DNA of 39,810 nucleotides, taken from assembly GCA_947074235.1 (NCBI GenBank), contig CAMTOV010000008.1, forward strand, positions 1-39,810, given 5' to 3'. Origin of the DNA: an uncultured Bacteroides sp. Lineage in GTDB: Bacteria; Bacteroidota; Bacteroidia; Bacteroidales; Bacteroidaceae. Numbering within the stretch: the stretch's first letter is position 1; every line of letters begins with the position of its first letter. Under the pieces are notes generated by a model, which saw nothing but the letters and a program-made list of their open reading frames with translations, did not search any database and was not told where the DNA came from. The position numbers and the translations under genes were made by a program. Positions 1 to 7,566 of the stretch are shown in pieces.

Positions 1-2
1 AT

Positions 3-704
3 GCTGCTGTATTAATTATCCCTGGTGGTGGATATGCAAGACTGGCTTATCAAACCAGCGGATGGCAATTGGCTAAATGGTTCAACACGATGGGTATCAC
101 TGCATTTGTGCTTAGTCACCGCCTACCCCACTCGCCCGATGTAATTACTGGACACGAAGCACCACTTGCCGATGCACAGCGGGCTATGCGCTACATACGA
201 GCAAATGCTCAGCACTATGATATTGACAAAGTGGGTGTAATGGGCTGTTCGGCAGGAGGCCACCTTTCAGCATGTTTATCTACTTTTGATGAAGATTGGG
301 GATTGGGAAACGATTCTTTAGATAATTATGCGACACGTCCCGATTTCACCTTGTTGATTTCTCCGGTAATATCGATGAATGAATACGTACATAAAGGAAG
401 TAGAGACAACCTCTTAGGCAAAGATGCATCGAGCGAACTGTTAAATCAATTTTCGTGCAACAAGAGGGTAAGCGAGCAAACACCACCGGCTTTCATGGTG
501 CATGCCAATAACGACCGTTCTGTTTCGCCTCTCAACAGCATTTTGTATTACACGGCTCTCAAAGAAAATAACATCGAAAAAAGTGCTTTGCATATATTCC
601 CCGAAGGAGGACACAGCATTGCGTTACGAAACAACCCCGGCTCAACTCAGATGTGGTCTGCATTGGCCGAGGCTTGGCTTTATGAAATAGGTGTTTTAAA
701 ATAA
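3..704 (+). CDS. alpha/beta hydrolase (carbohydrate esterase-like), 5' end cut off
   Basis: The reading frame is open from base 3, so the gene begins before the window. The first residues, AAVLIIPGGGY, form the oxyanion-hole segment of an esterase/lipase (HGGG type). An internal TTG at 69 is not the real start, because the GGG motif lies upstream of it. The nucleophile elbow GCSAGG (Ser codon near 250), an Asp in HANNDRSVSP and a His in EGGHSI complete a plausible Ser-Asp-His triad. The fold and neighbours (GH43, GH28, DUF4861) suggest a secreted or periplasmic esterase that removes acetyl or similar groups from plant polysaccharides, but the substrate is inferred. The signal peptide, if any, is outside the window. 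Its 3' end overlaps the convergent phosphatase gene by 9 bases. Family is fairly sure, substrate is not. Confidence 0.8.
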   Translation, partial: AAVLIIPGGGYARLAYQTSGWQLAKWFNTMGITAFVLSHRLPHSPDVITGHEAPLADAQRAMRYIRANAQHYDIDKVGVMGCSAGGHLSACLSTFDEDWGLGNDSLDNYATRPDFTLLISPVISMNEYVHKGSRDNLLGKDASSELLNQFSCNKRVSEQTPPAFMVHANNDRSVSPLNSILYYTALKENNIEKSALHIFPEGGHSIALRNNPGSTQMWSALAEAWLYEIGVLK

Positions 705-1346
705 CACCTTATGTAATTCTTCTACACTATCTACAATATATTGTGGATGATACTGTTCTAAATCGGTGCGTGGACGAAATCCCCATGTCACACCGCAAGC
801 AGCAACCTTTCCATTTAGCGCAGTTTGCATATCTACACCCGAATCGCCTATATATAAAACATCATCTTTATCTACTCCGGCCGCAGCTACTATTTCGTCT
901 ACGATATCAGCATCGGGTTTTGGAGGAATACCATCGCGCTGTCCAAGCACTTTCACAAACTTAATAGCTGGGAAATAGTGAGCTACCAATTTTTCTGTAG
1001 CGGCTTGATATTTATTAGATGCCACTCCAATCTTTACATCTTTGGCTTGCAACTCGGCCAATAATTGTGGGATGCCTGGATAGGGAATACTTTCATCAGC
1101 ATTATGGTCATTATAATAAGGTACAAAAAGATTGCGCATAGCTTGCAGATTAGTATCATTGCGAACTTCTTCAGGCAAAGCAAGCTCGAGTAATCTATTA
1201 ATACCATTGCCTACCATCATATGATATTCAGTCATATCATGTGTAGGAAACTTTAAAGATTCTAGCGCATAATTCGTAGCATTAGCCAAATCGGCTATGG
1301 TATTTAGCAACGTACCATCTAGATCGAATATAATAAGTTTCTTCAT
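696..1346 (-). CDS. HAD-family hydrolase, phosphoglycolate phosphatase-like
   Basis: 216 residues, the usual length for the Gph/PGMB branch of the haloacid dehalogenase superfamily. Motif I is FDLDGT at residues 7-12, with D8 as likely nucleophile and D10 as acid/base. Motif II is the Ser of GVASNK, motif III the Lys of PPKPDAD, and motif IV the YIGDSGVDM acidic pair that binds magnesium. A helical cap lies between motifs I and II. Expected activity is dephosphorylation of 2-phosphoglycolate or another small phosphate ester in the cytoplasm. The gene has its own promoter (-7 box TACATTTG) and a tandem palindrome array directly upstream. It interrupts an otherwise carbohydrate-directed neighbourhood, and nothing ties it functionally to those genes. 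The exact substrate cannot be read from sequence. Confidence 0.85.
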   Translation of the reverse strand: MKKLIIFDLDGTLLNTIADLANATNYALESLKFPTHDMTEYHMMVGNGINRLLELALPEEVRNDTNLQAMRNLFVPYYNDHNADESIPYPGIPQLLAELQAKDVKIGVASNKYQAATEKLVAHYFPAIKFVKVLGQRDGIPPKPDADIVDEIVAAAGVDKDDVLYIGDSGVDMQTALNGKVAACGVTWGFRPRTDLEQYHPQYIVDSVEELHKVLF

Positions 1347-1372
1347 ATTAAAATTTTATTATTTACTCTTCG

Positions 1373-1403
1373 CAAATGTAATCAACAAAGTTGGTTTATC
1401 AAA
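1373..1403 (-). promoter_or_regulatory. promoter of the HAD phosphatase gene
   Basis: On the minus strand TTTG (1400-1403) and TACATTTG (1373-1380) are separated by 19 bases. This is a full match to the Bacteroides -33/-7 pattern, 27 bases upstream of the ATG at 1346. The palindrome array begins 18 bases upstream of the -33 element. Confidence 0.7.
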
Positions 1404-1420
1404 GGTTTATGTTTCACAGA

Positions 1421-1504
1421 GTTTCATACCGATGAAACAAAAGTTTCGTCAAGGTGAAACAAAAGTTTCATCACTGCGAAACTAAAGTTTCATACTGGTA
1501 AAAC
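1421..1504. repeat. tandem array of four 18-base palindromic units, 22-base period
   Basis: Units begin at 1421, 1443, 1465 and 1487, exactly 22 bases apart. Each is 18 bases long and follows GTTTC-N8-GAAAC; the first, GTTTCATACCGATGAAAC, has perfect 7-base arms. The last unit has a decayed right arm (AAAAC). Separators are AAAA, AAAA and TAAA. A lone GTTTCA at 1411 is out of register. The same family recurs at 13603-13665. The array lies just upstream of the phosphatase promoter. Confidence 0.9.
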
Positions 1505-1562
1505 TAGAACAAGCCACTGCCTTAGTCAATAAAAGCCACTGGGAAATATCATTAAAACAAAA

Positions 1563-1603
1563 AATATCGCAAATACAGCGTCTTGCACTGCATTTGCGAT
1601 ATT
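1563..1603 (-). terminator. intrinsic terminator of the GH43 gene
   Basis: Twelve-base perfect arms AATATCGCAAAT (1563-1574) and ATTTGCGATATT (1592-1603) are followed on the minus strand by a T-rich run. They begin 22 bases after the GH43 stop codon. Confidence 0.75.
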
Positions 1604-1625
1604 AAATCTATAGAGAATACAAATA

Positions 1626-3308
1626 TTATTTCTTATTCTTTGTGATGCGGAACCAATCAACATCCGACCATCCACCATCATTGGTTTTAATAGCTGGACG
1701 TGTGCAGAATGTTCCTACCTTTGCACCAATCCATTTGCCTTCTTTGGCTTGGAATGGTTTTCCCATCGAGATGTATTTTTTACCATTCAAGCTATAGCTA
1801 AAGTCGCAGATAATCTTCATATCTGTTCCGTCTCCTCCACCTAGTTTTTCGCCAGAGTCAGTAAATTTCACACGAAGATATATGGTATTATCTTTCAAAG
1901 GTAATGTTTCGTTTACTACTTCAGCATTTCCTCTATCGGCTTTACGACAATCTACTTGCGATAATACTAGGCCACTCTCTGTATTTTCGAGAATAAGACC
2001 TGCATAGTCCATACCCATTACTATAAGCCCTGTACGCTCACCTGTATATCTTTTATCGGGATTAAAGGTTAGCTTCATGGTTGCAGTGAAGTTGTCGGAC
2101 GGAGTTTTTTGAAGCAATAAATTAGCTACATCCCAAAGATTCTTATAGTCTGCAACTACAGGATATGAATATAGACGAAGATAACCTTTGTCGCCTGCAG
2201 CGTAGTGCCACATTTCATTAGAGTTAGCGTGCCATTGCCATTGCGGACCTAATATCATGCTATCAAACTCGTCGCTTTCTTGAGGCGTCATGATAGGATA
2301 TGTTTTGCCTACGTTTGGTTTTTTGTACGTCATCACCGGTTCGCCACAGCCATCACCGTTTTTATCATTGCCAATCACCGGCCATCCATTCACCCACTTC
2401 ATAGGTTGAAGATGCACAATACGACCATAAGCACCTACATCTTGGAAGTGAAGAAACCAGTCTTCGCCTGTAGGTGTATCCACCCAAGCACCTTGATGAG
2501 GTCCATTGATATTAGTATCACCTTGTGCCATTACTATTTTTTCTTCGTAAGGACCATAGATATCTTTAGAACGAAGAACCAACTGCCAGCCTGTAGCTAC
2601 ACCACCTGCAGGAAGGAAAATATAATAGTAACCATCCTTTTTGAAGAACTTAGGACCTTCGCAAGTTTGGTGAGCTTCATGTCCATCAAAAATGATACGA
2701 CCGGGAGTAATTGCTTTAGTAGCAGTTTCATTCAATTCGCAAACAGCAATCACACTTTTCATGCCTGCACGACTACCAGCATAAGCATAAGCCATATATA
2801 CCTTTCCATCTTCATCCCAAAGAGGAGTAGTATCTATAATTCCCTTACCTGCTTTTACTAGCACAGGTTCACTCCAAGTTCCAGCAGGATCAGTAGTTTT
2901 TACCATAAAAGCACCTTGATCAGGATCTCCCCAGAAGATATAAAACTCTCCATCGTGAAAACGAATACAAGGAGCCCACACACGATTTCCATGTTCAGGA
3001 CGCTCCACATCTGTATAAGGAGGTAATGCATGAGGTACTGCAGCACCAATGATAGTCCAGTTGACTAAATCTTTAGAGTGAAGAATTTGCAAACCCGGCA
3101 AAGAGCCAAAACTAGAAGAGGTCATGTAGTAATCGTCACCTACACGACAAGCGTCTGGATCTGAATAATCTGCATACAGAATAGGATTTTTGTAGGTTCC
3201 ATTGCCTTGATCGGCAACCCACACTTCGGACACATAGTTGTTTTGTGCAATCGCCGAACTCGATACAAGTAGAAGGCATACGCCTAGTGCTTTTACTAAA
3301 TTTTTCAT
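1626..3308 (-). CDS. GH43 family glycoside hydrolase (xylosidase/arabinofuranosidase type), secreted
   Basis: 560 residues with a cleavable signal peptide (residues 1-22, ending SAIAQ). The five-bladed propeller of GH43 is recognised by NPILYADYSDPDACRVGDDYY, with D50 as probable catalytic base, D159 in IIDTTPLWD as pKa modulator, and E217 in CEGPKFF as general acid. Residues from about 345 onward form a beta-sandwich of the kind that follows many GH43 propellers (QWQWHANSNEMW, later GKWIGAKVGTFC). Family members remove arabinose, xylose or galactose from side chains. The neighbouring polygalacturonase and DUF4861 protein suggest pectin or arabinoxylan, but the sugar is an inference. It is a single gene with its own terminator. 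Its promoter lies below three 21-base-spaced direct repeats, so it is probably induced by a dedicated activator that is not in the window. Confidence 0.9.
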   Translation of the reverse strand: MKNLVKALGVCLLLVSSSAIAQNNYVSEVWVADQGNGTYKNPILYADYSDPDACRVGDDYYMTSSSFGSLPGLQILHSKDLVNWTIIGAAVPHALPPYTDVERPEHGNRVWAPCIRFHDGEFYIFWGDPDQGAFMVKTTDPAGTWSEPVLVKAGKGIIDTTPLWDEDGKVYMAYAYAGSRAGMKSVIAVCELNETATKAITPGRIIFDGHEAHQTCEGPKFFKKDGYYYIFLPAGGVATGWQLVLRSKDIYGPYEEKIVMAQGDTNINGPHQGAWVDTPTGEDWFLHFQDVGAYGRIVHLQPMKWVNGWPVIGNDKNGDGCGEPVMTYKKPNVGKTYPIMTPQESDEFDSMILGPQWQWHANSNEMWHYAAGDKGYLRLYSYPVVADYKNLWDVANLLLQKTPSDNFTATMKLTFNPDKRYTGERTGLIVMGMDYAGLILENTESGLVLSQVDCRKADRGNAEVVNETLPLKDNTIYLRVKFTDSGEKLGGGDGTDMKIICDFSYSLNGKKYISMGKPFQAKEGKWIGAKVGTFCTRPAIKTNDGGWSDVDWFRITKNKK

Positions 3309-3347
3309 GGATTGTGTATTATTAAAACGTATTGATTTTCATTGATG

Positions 3348-3355
3348 CAAATATA
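3348..3355 (-). promoter_or_regulatory. -7 box of the GH43 gene
   Basis: TATATTTG on the minus strand is a perfect TAnnTTTG box, 40 bases upstream of the ATG. No TTTG or TTG is found at the expected -33 distance. The direct repeats occupy that region instead, which suggests an activator-dependent promoter. Confidence 0.6.
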
Positions 3356-3372
3356 AAAGATACACTGTTAAC

Positions 3373-3428
3373 TTAGGTTGAATAATCGGGATATTAGGTG
3401 GATTAATTATAGAATTATGTGGATTTTT
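3373..3428. promoter_or_regulatory. three direct repeats at 21-base spacing upstream of GH43 (candidate activator operator)
   Basis: TTAGGTTGAATAAT (3373), TTAGGTGGATTAAT (3394) and TTATGTGGATTTTT (3415) start exactly 21 bases apart. The first matches the second at 12 of 14 positions and the third matches it at 11 of 14. The array ends 17 bases upstream of the GH43 -7 box. AraC-type regulators, including the output domain of Bacteroides hybrid two-component systems, bind direct repeats on one helix face. The regulator is not identified. Confidence 0.65.
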
Positions 3429-3433
3429 TGGAC

Positions 3434-3467
3434 AAAAAAAAGCGAGGCTGCTATATGCAACCTCGCT
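3434..3467 (-). terminator. intrinsic terminator of the small secreted-protein gene
   Basis: Arms AGCGAGGCTGC (3441-3451) and GCAACCTCGCT (3457-3467) pair with one mismatch around a five-base loop. Seven T residues follow on the minus strand (3434-3440). It starts 24 bases after the stop codon at 3491. Confidence 0.85.
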
Positions 3468-3490
3468 AATATCAATATCTTATCCTAAAA

Positions 3491-4159
3491 TTAAGGGATA
3501 TATACTTTTTCTACAGAAACTGAACCATCGCTCATAGTAGACTTAACCATGTTGATTCCTTTTGTAGGCTCGTTAGTTCTTACACCTACCAAGTTGTAGT
3601 ATTCTGTTGATACTATTTCTTTGTTGATAGCAGAGTCGGTAATACCAGTGCTACCACCTGCTGGAGTGGCTTCAAGATTATAAAGATTAATGCCACCACT
3701 TTTGCTATACAAATAAATAGTAGTAGCTTCACCAACATAACTGAAAGTATATTTATCTAATACACCTGCAGGCATTTCTTTTTCGTCTACTATATCAGTA
3801 TTATCTCCAGCAGAACATATAAATGTTCTATCATCATCATTATTACTAGTAGTTGCAATCACTGAAATAATTGTATTTCCTGTAACAGGAAATGAAATGA
3901 TACGACCAGTTGGAACACCTTCTGTCCAATTGCCTGCTCCACCAAACTGTAAACGTCTAGTATAAGACACACCATCAAATGTCTTATTATTATTTGTTAC
4001 ATTAATTTTTGCAGATGATGTTGCATGAATTGTCAAACCATCAATTGTAGTTGTTGCTTCATGGTTTACTAATTCAAAATTACTAAAATTCCATGTTTGT
4101 GCACTAAGGCTTAAAGACGTGGCAACAAATGCCAATACAAGAAGTAATTGTTTCTTCAT
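3491..4159 (-). CDS. small secreted beta-rich protein, carbohydrate-binding-like, with C-terminal tail motif
   Basis: The frame is open to 4222, but the ATG at 4159 is preferred. It begins a clear signal peptide (MKKQLLLVLAFVATSLSLSAQ) and follows a -7 box at a normal distance. That gives 222 residues. The body (residues about 22-165) is beta-rich, with WNFSNFE at the start, DGLTIHATS, RRLQFGGAG, ISVIATTSNNDDDRTF and TIYLYSKSGGINLYNLE. From memory, it resembles the non-catalytic beta-sandwich attached to Bacteroidetes pectate lyases and pectin esterases; here it stands alone. The last 40 residues (EYYNLVGVRTNEPTKGINMVK) resemble the YNLxGxRVxxPxKGxYI tail found on many Bacteroidales secreted proteins. 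No catalytic residues were recognised. Binding of a pectic substrate is a guess from neighbours. Confidence 0.65.
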   Translation of the reverse strand: MKKQLLLVLAFVATSLSLSAQTWNFSNFELVNHEATTTIDGLTIHATSSAKINVTNNNKTFDGVSYTRRLQFGGAGNWTEGVPTGRIISFPVTGNTIISVIATTSNNDDDRTFICSAGDNTDIVDEKEMPAGVLDKYTFSYVGEATTIYLYSKSGGINLYNLEATPAGGSTGITDSAINKEIVSTEYYNLVGVRTNEPTKGINMVKSTMSDGSVSVEKVYIP

Positions 4160-4201
4160 AAATAATAAATTATAAATTAATAAATGTGTTTTATCAAGAG
4201 A

Positions 4202-4262
4202 CAAATATAATATTATAATCAATCCTTGTATGGGTAATTATTATCTAACTAGTGGTATTTTC
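4202..4262 (-). promoter_or_regulatory. promoter region of the small secreted-protein gene, with a weak 21-base direct repeat
   Basis: A perfect -7 box TATATTTG (minus strand, 4202-4209) lies 43 bases upstream of the ATG at 4159. No -33 element is seen. Further up, TATGGGTAATTA (from 4229) and TAGTGGTATTTT (from 4250) are 21 bases apart and share GG-TA-TT. This resembles the GH43 operator in spacing and position, but the match is weak. Confidence 0.45.
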
Positions 4263-4284
4263 TGTTAAAAGCAGCATCAATTAA

Positions 4285-5502
4285 CTATTTTGAGAGTATT
4301 TTCACCTCAAAAGGTTGCTCTAATTCATCTTTCCAAGCACGAATATGATTAAACCATGTATCGGAGTCTTCATATCCAAACTTCTCTTTCTTTGAAGTAA
4401 AAGTAGTATAATATTTGATGTAATCGCCACCATTATTAGACACTAAATACAAGTAATTAGGTTTATCTTTTGCTTCTCTCACTACATATTTTTGTGGTAC
4501 ATATGTGGCAAGACCAACTGTTTCTTTTGCATATTTTACGGTGTCATTTACAGGCCAATCAGTCCCCCAACAACCAATCAATCCCTTGCCATCAGAGTAA
4601 GATACAGAACCTTTTACATCTTGTACACCGGTAGCAAATATCTCATCACCCAATGGTTCATCAAAAAATACCTCAACTTGCATATCACGATGTCCGGCAT
4701 AAAGAGTATAACGAGTAGTCATATCCAACTCTTTGCCTTGATATTGCCACCCATTCACTTCCAATTCTGAAACAGTGCGCACAGGACCGTATGCAAGAAT
4801 GCGCATAGTGCGAGTATCAACAGGATTGATGTGAATAGCTTTCTTACCATCCCATCCTTTGAAGCCACCTACACCGCAACTACCACTTACGCGAAGCACG
4901 TCATCACCAAATCCACGTGCCAACTGCTCATCAGTAGGATAGAATTGAGATTCTTCTATTTCGAAGCCTTTATTAAACTTACCATAAATATCAACGGTTT
5001 GTTTATGGTCGAAATAAATGCGATATGCTACTAGTTCTGACTCAAATGCAGGACCATGATGGTGCATTTGATTGTATATATTACTTGTGCCCGGTATAGA
5101 AACAGAATGCACAGGTACATGCTTATTATTTTTATCGCTTACTAACATTTCGGCAAATACACGCGCGGGATACTCTTTGGTGGACTTTTCGGTTGAGAAG
5201 GTAATATCTAAAGTACGATTACCACCTGATGCTACATCCACAACAAAAGCTAGCTCATCGGCCTTGCGATTGCCGGTTAAATCATCTAACTGCGATGGTA
5301 TCTCTTCAGATCCAAACATAACAACTGCCGATTTAGGAACAAAACCTAAATTTAGATCATCAACTTTCAGCACAACAGGTTTATCTACCCTATCTATGCT
5401 TGATGGGTTACTAACTTGTACTTGAACAGTTTTAGTATTTTGAGCTACTATTGCAGTACAACTAATGCTCAACAGGAAACTTAAAAAGATTTTTGCTTTC
5501 AT
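4285..5502 (-). CDS. DUF4861 domain-containing secreted protein
   Basis: 405 residues with a signal peptide (residues 1-20, ending CTAIVAQ). The rest matches the DUF4861 family as I know it: an N-terminal beta domain (VQVSNPSSIDRVDKPVVLKV, DDLTGNRKADELAFVVD) and a larger region with YNQMHHHGPAFESELVAYRIYFDHKQTVDIYGK, followed by GGFKGWDGKKAIHINPVDTRTMRI. The family is common in Bacteroidetes polysaccharide utilisation loci, often with pectin genes. Its activity is not known to me. The conserved HHHG and acidic residues could be catalytic, but that is speculation. It lies between the GH28 and the small secreted protein on the same strand. A strong hairpin separates it from GH28 (99 bases), so it may be transcribed on its own. 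Confidence 0.8.
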   Translation of the reverse strand: MKAKIFLSFLLSISCTAIVAQNTKTVQVQVSNPSSIDRVDKPVVLKVDDLNLGFVPKSAVVMFGSEEIPSQLDDLTGNRKADELAFVVDVASGGNRTLDITFSTEKSTKEYPARVFAEMLVSDKNNKHVPVHSVSIPGTSNIYNQMHHHGPAFESELVAYRIYFDHKQTVDIYGKFNKGFEIEESQFYPTDEQLARGFGDDVLRVSGSCGVGGFKGWDGKKAIHINPVDTRTMRILAYGPVRTVSELEVNGWQYQGKELDMTTRYTLYAGHRDMQVEVFFDEPLGDEIFATGVQDVKGSVSYSDGKGLIGCWGTDWPVNDTVKYAKETVGLATYVPQKYVVREAKDKPNYLYLVSNNGGDYIKYYTTFTSKKEKFGYEDSDTWFNHIRAWKDELEQPFEVKILSK

Positions 5503-5536
5503 ATCAACATTGTATATTTCGTTGCTAAATTACAAA

Positions 5537-5580
5537 AAAGACAGCCTTATCATTACTTTGAATGACAAAAGGCTGTCTTT
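5537..5580 (-). terminator. terminator between GH28 and DUF4861 genes
   Basis: Twelve-base perfect arms AAAGACAGCCTT (5537-5548) and AAGGCTGTCTTT (5569-5580) surround a 20-base loop. T residues follow on the minus strand. It lies 23 bases after the GH28 stop and just upstream of the DUF4861 start. Confidence 0.75.
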
Positions 5581-5602
5581 TATTATCTATTTCGGTTGGA
5601 GA

Positions 5603-7219
5603 TTATTTTTTAAAATCCATTTTCAAACCTTTAGCATCAACAGTTTCGAAAGATTTACCATCGATAGTAAGATCCTTAGAACTTCTGATATTAAGCTCGG
5701 CTTGAGGAGTTGTAGTTTCAATAACTACATTCTCAAGAGTTACATTTTTGGTTTGGCTAAGGAATACTCCCTCTTTTGCATCTGACATGATAACATTCTT
5801 AACTGTTACATTTTCGATTGGCATTTCTGGCAATCCGTTAAAGAAGATAGCACGGCCAGAACCTTTACAATAAACATTTGAAATATGAATATCACGGAAT
5901 GCAGGAGTTTCTTCTGTTACAGCAGGAAGATCGTTTTTAGTGTTTGCTGCACGTTCTTCTTCTGTTTCTTCACCTGGGCCTTTACCACCATAGAACAAGT
6001 CAAATAGTAATGGCTCGTTAGGAATATCAATCATGTTGATGTTGTTGATATAGATATTTTCAACTACACCACCACGTCCGCGAGTACTTTTGAAACGTAA
6101 ACCAACATCAGTACCCATGAAAGTACAATCAGCCACATAGATATTCTTAACACCACCAGACATTTCGCTACCTACAACGAAACCACCGTGACCGTGAAGC
6201 ACTACATTGTTTTTTACGATTACGTTTTCGCAAGGTTGACCTCTACGACGACCATCTTCGTTCTTACCAGACTTGATACAGATTGCATCATCACCAGCAT
6301 CAAACAAGCTATTGATAACCAATACATTCTTACAAGATTCTAAGTCAAGAGCATCACCGTTTTGTGAATACCAAGGATTGAATACTTTGATGTTATCGAT
6401 AATTACATCTTCGCAAGAAAGTGGGTGAAGACACCAGCTAGGAGAATTCTTGAAAGTTACACCTTCCAACAATACTTTCTTGCTATTTTGAATGCTCAAC
6501 AATACAGGACGCAACCAAGGACGAATCTCATTCCATTCTGCTTCTGTTTCAATACCAACAGGAACGTTGAACTCTTCGCAAGCCATAGCGCCTTTCATAG
6601 CACCAGCTGTAGGATACCAAATGCTACCTTTAGCATCAACTACACCACCCGAGTTAACCAATTTCTTCCATTGATTAGCAGTCATTTTACCCTTTTTTAC
6701 AGGACGCCAGCTATCACCTTTACCATCGAATGTACCAAAACCTGTGATAGCAATATTCTCTGCATTTTTAGCAAAAATAGGAGATTGACAACGTTTTGTT
6801 TCCAAACCTTCAAACGAAGTTTCGATAATAGGATATGCTTCAAAGTCATCAGTAAACAATACCAAACAGTTTTCTGCTGTATATAAATTTACGTTGCTTA
6901 GCAACTCGATAGGACCTGACAACCATAAACCTTCAGGGATAATAACTTTACCACCACCTTTAGCATTAACAGCCTTGATAGCATTATTGATGGCCTCAGT
7001 ATTTAGAAAAATACCACCACTTTTTGCACCAAAGTCTACAATACTAACAGAATAGTTAGGAAAATTCGTTTGTTGTACTTTAGGCATTGAGAAAGGCAAA
7101 TTGTGATATACGCTTTCGTCGATTGTTGATTGTGCCTGAGACTGCGATTGACATCCTACTGTAGCAAACAAGAAGAATGCAGAAGCAATCATCAGAAGTT
7201 TTTTTGCAAATTTGTTCAT
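5603..7219 (-). CDS. GH28 polygalacturonase-like lipoprotein
   Basis: 538 residues. The N-terminus (MNKFAKKLLMIASAFFLFATVGC) is a lipoprotein signal with the lipid-bearing Cys at 23, so the enzyme should be membrane-anchored. Residues about 55-520 form a right-handed parallel beta-helix opened by VSIVDFGAKSGG. GH28 catalytic signatures are all present: NGDALD (D289), AGDDAI (D310 and D311), GHGG (H344) and RFK (R375, K377). The expected reaction is hydrolysis of alpha-1,4-galacturonosyl bonds, endo- or exo-acting. The many family branches, including rhamnogalacturonases, prevent a firmer call. A terminator separates it from the DUF4861 gene downstream. The upstream region holds a strong hairpin (7306-7337). 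Confidence 0.92.
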   Translation of the reverse strand: MNKFAKKLLMIASAFFLFATVGCQSQSQAQSTIDESVYHNLPFSMPKVQQTNFPNYSVSIVDFGAKSGGIFLNTEAINNAIKAVNAKGGGKVIIPEGLWLSGPIELLSNVNLYTAENCLVLFTDDFEAYPIIETSFEGLETKRCQSPIFAKNAENIAITGFGTFDGKGDSWRPVKKGKMTANQWKKLVNSGGVVDAKGSIWYPTAGAMKGAMACEEFNVPVGIETEAEWNEIRPWLRPVLLSIQNSKKVLLEGVTFKNSPSWCLHPLSCEDVIIDNIKVFNPWYSQNGDALDLESCKNVLVINSLFDAGDDAICIKSGKNEDGRRRGQPCENVIVKNNVVLHGHGGFVVGSEMSGGVKNIYVADCTFMGTDVGLRFKSTRGRGGVVENIYINNINMIDIPNEPLLFDLFYGGKGPGEETEEERAANTKNDLPAVTEETPAFRDIHISNVYCKGSGRAIFFNGLPEMPIENVTVKNVIMSDAKEGVFLSQTKNVTLENVVIETTTPQAELNIRSSKDLTIDGKSFETVDAKGLKMDFKK

Positions 7220-7305
7220 TGAAATACAAATGTTTCTTATGGATTAATACTCTAATAAGGACAATTCACTAGTTTATATAACGAAAAAGTAGCTGTTTGG
7301 TTGAA

Positions 7306-7337
7306 CTGTCAGATTACTCTCACGAGCAATCTGACAG
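7306..7337. other. perfect 10-base hairpin in the GH28/fabI divergent region
   Basis: CTGTCAGATT (7306-7315) and AATCTGACAG (7328-7337) are exact reverse complements around a 12-base loop. No T run follows on either strand, so it does not look like a terminator. It lies 87 bases upstream of GH28 and 229 upstream of fabI. It could be an operator or a leader hairpin. Confidence 0.6.
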
Positions 7338-7507
7338 AAATAATAAGGATAATAATTCATCTTAACCTAATTCTAACCTTAAATAAATATTATGAAATAA
7401 CTTCTTCATTAACCGAATGCAAAAATAAATTAGACCACCAAAGATTATGTGTACAATCTGTTGGTTTAGGTGTATTTTTTGTCCTTTTAGGTTTTTCATT
7501 GCACACT
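7338..7507. other. AT-rich intergenic stretch without recognised gene
   Basis: Part of the 347-base gap between the divergent GH28 and fabI genes. A small open frame crosses it, but its composition and lack of family features argue against a gene. Beyond the hairpin and the fabI promoter I see nothing specific. Confidence 0.5.
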
Positions 7508-7541
7508 TTTGACGTTTTTATGCAAATAGTTCCTATATTTG
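7508..7541 (+). promoter_or_regulatory. fabI promoter
   Basis: TTTG (7508-7511) and a perfect -7 box TATATTTG (7534-7541) are 22 bases apart. The box ends 25 bases before the fabI ATG, giving a short leader of about 20 bases with no Shine-Dalgarno sequence. Confidence 0.7.
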
Positions 7542-7566
7542 CAACCCAAATTAACTATAAAAAGGT

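Noticed and set aside
69-704. Full-length esterase starting at the TTG at base 69
   Set aside because: The frame is open to the window edge and the oxyanion motif GGG lies upstream of base 69, so this is a truncated gene.
1421-1504. CRISPR array
   Set aside because: The repeat step is 22 bases with four-base A-rich separators, so there are no spacers, and no cas genes are in the window.
4160-4222. Longer start for the small secreted protein
   Set aside because: The extra residues precede a clean signal peptide and would place the -7 box inside the coding region.
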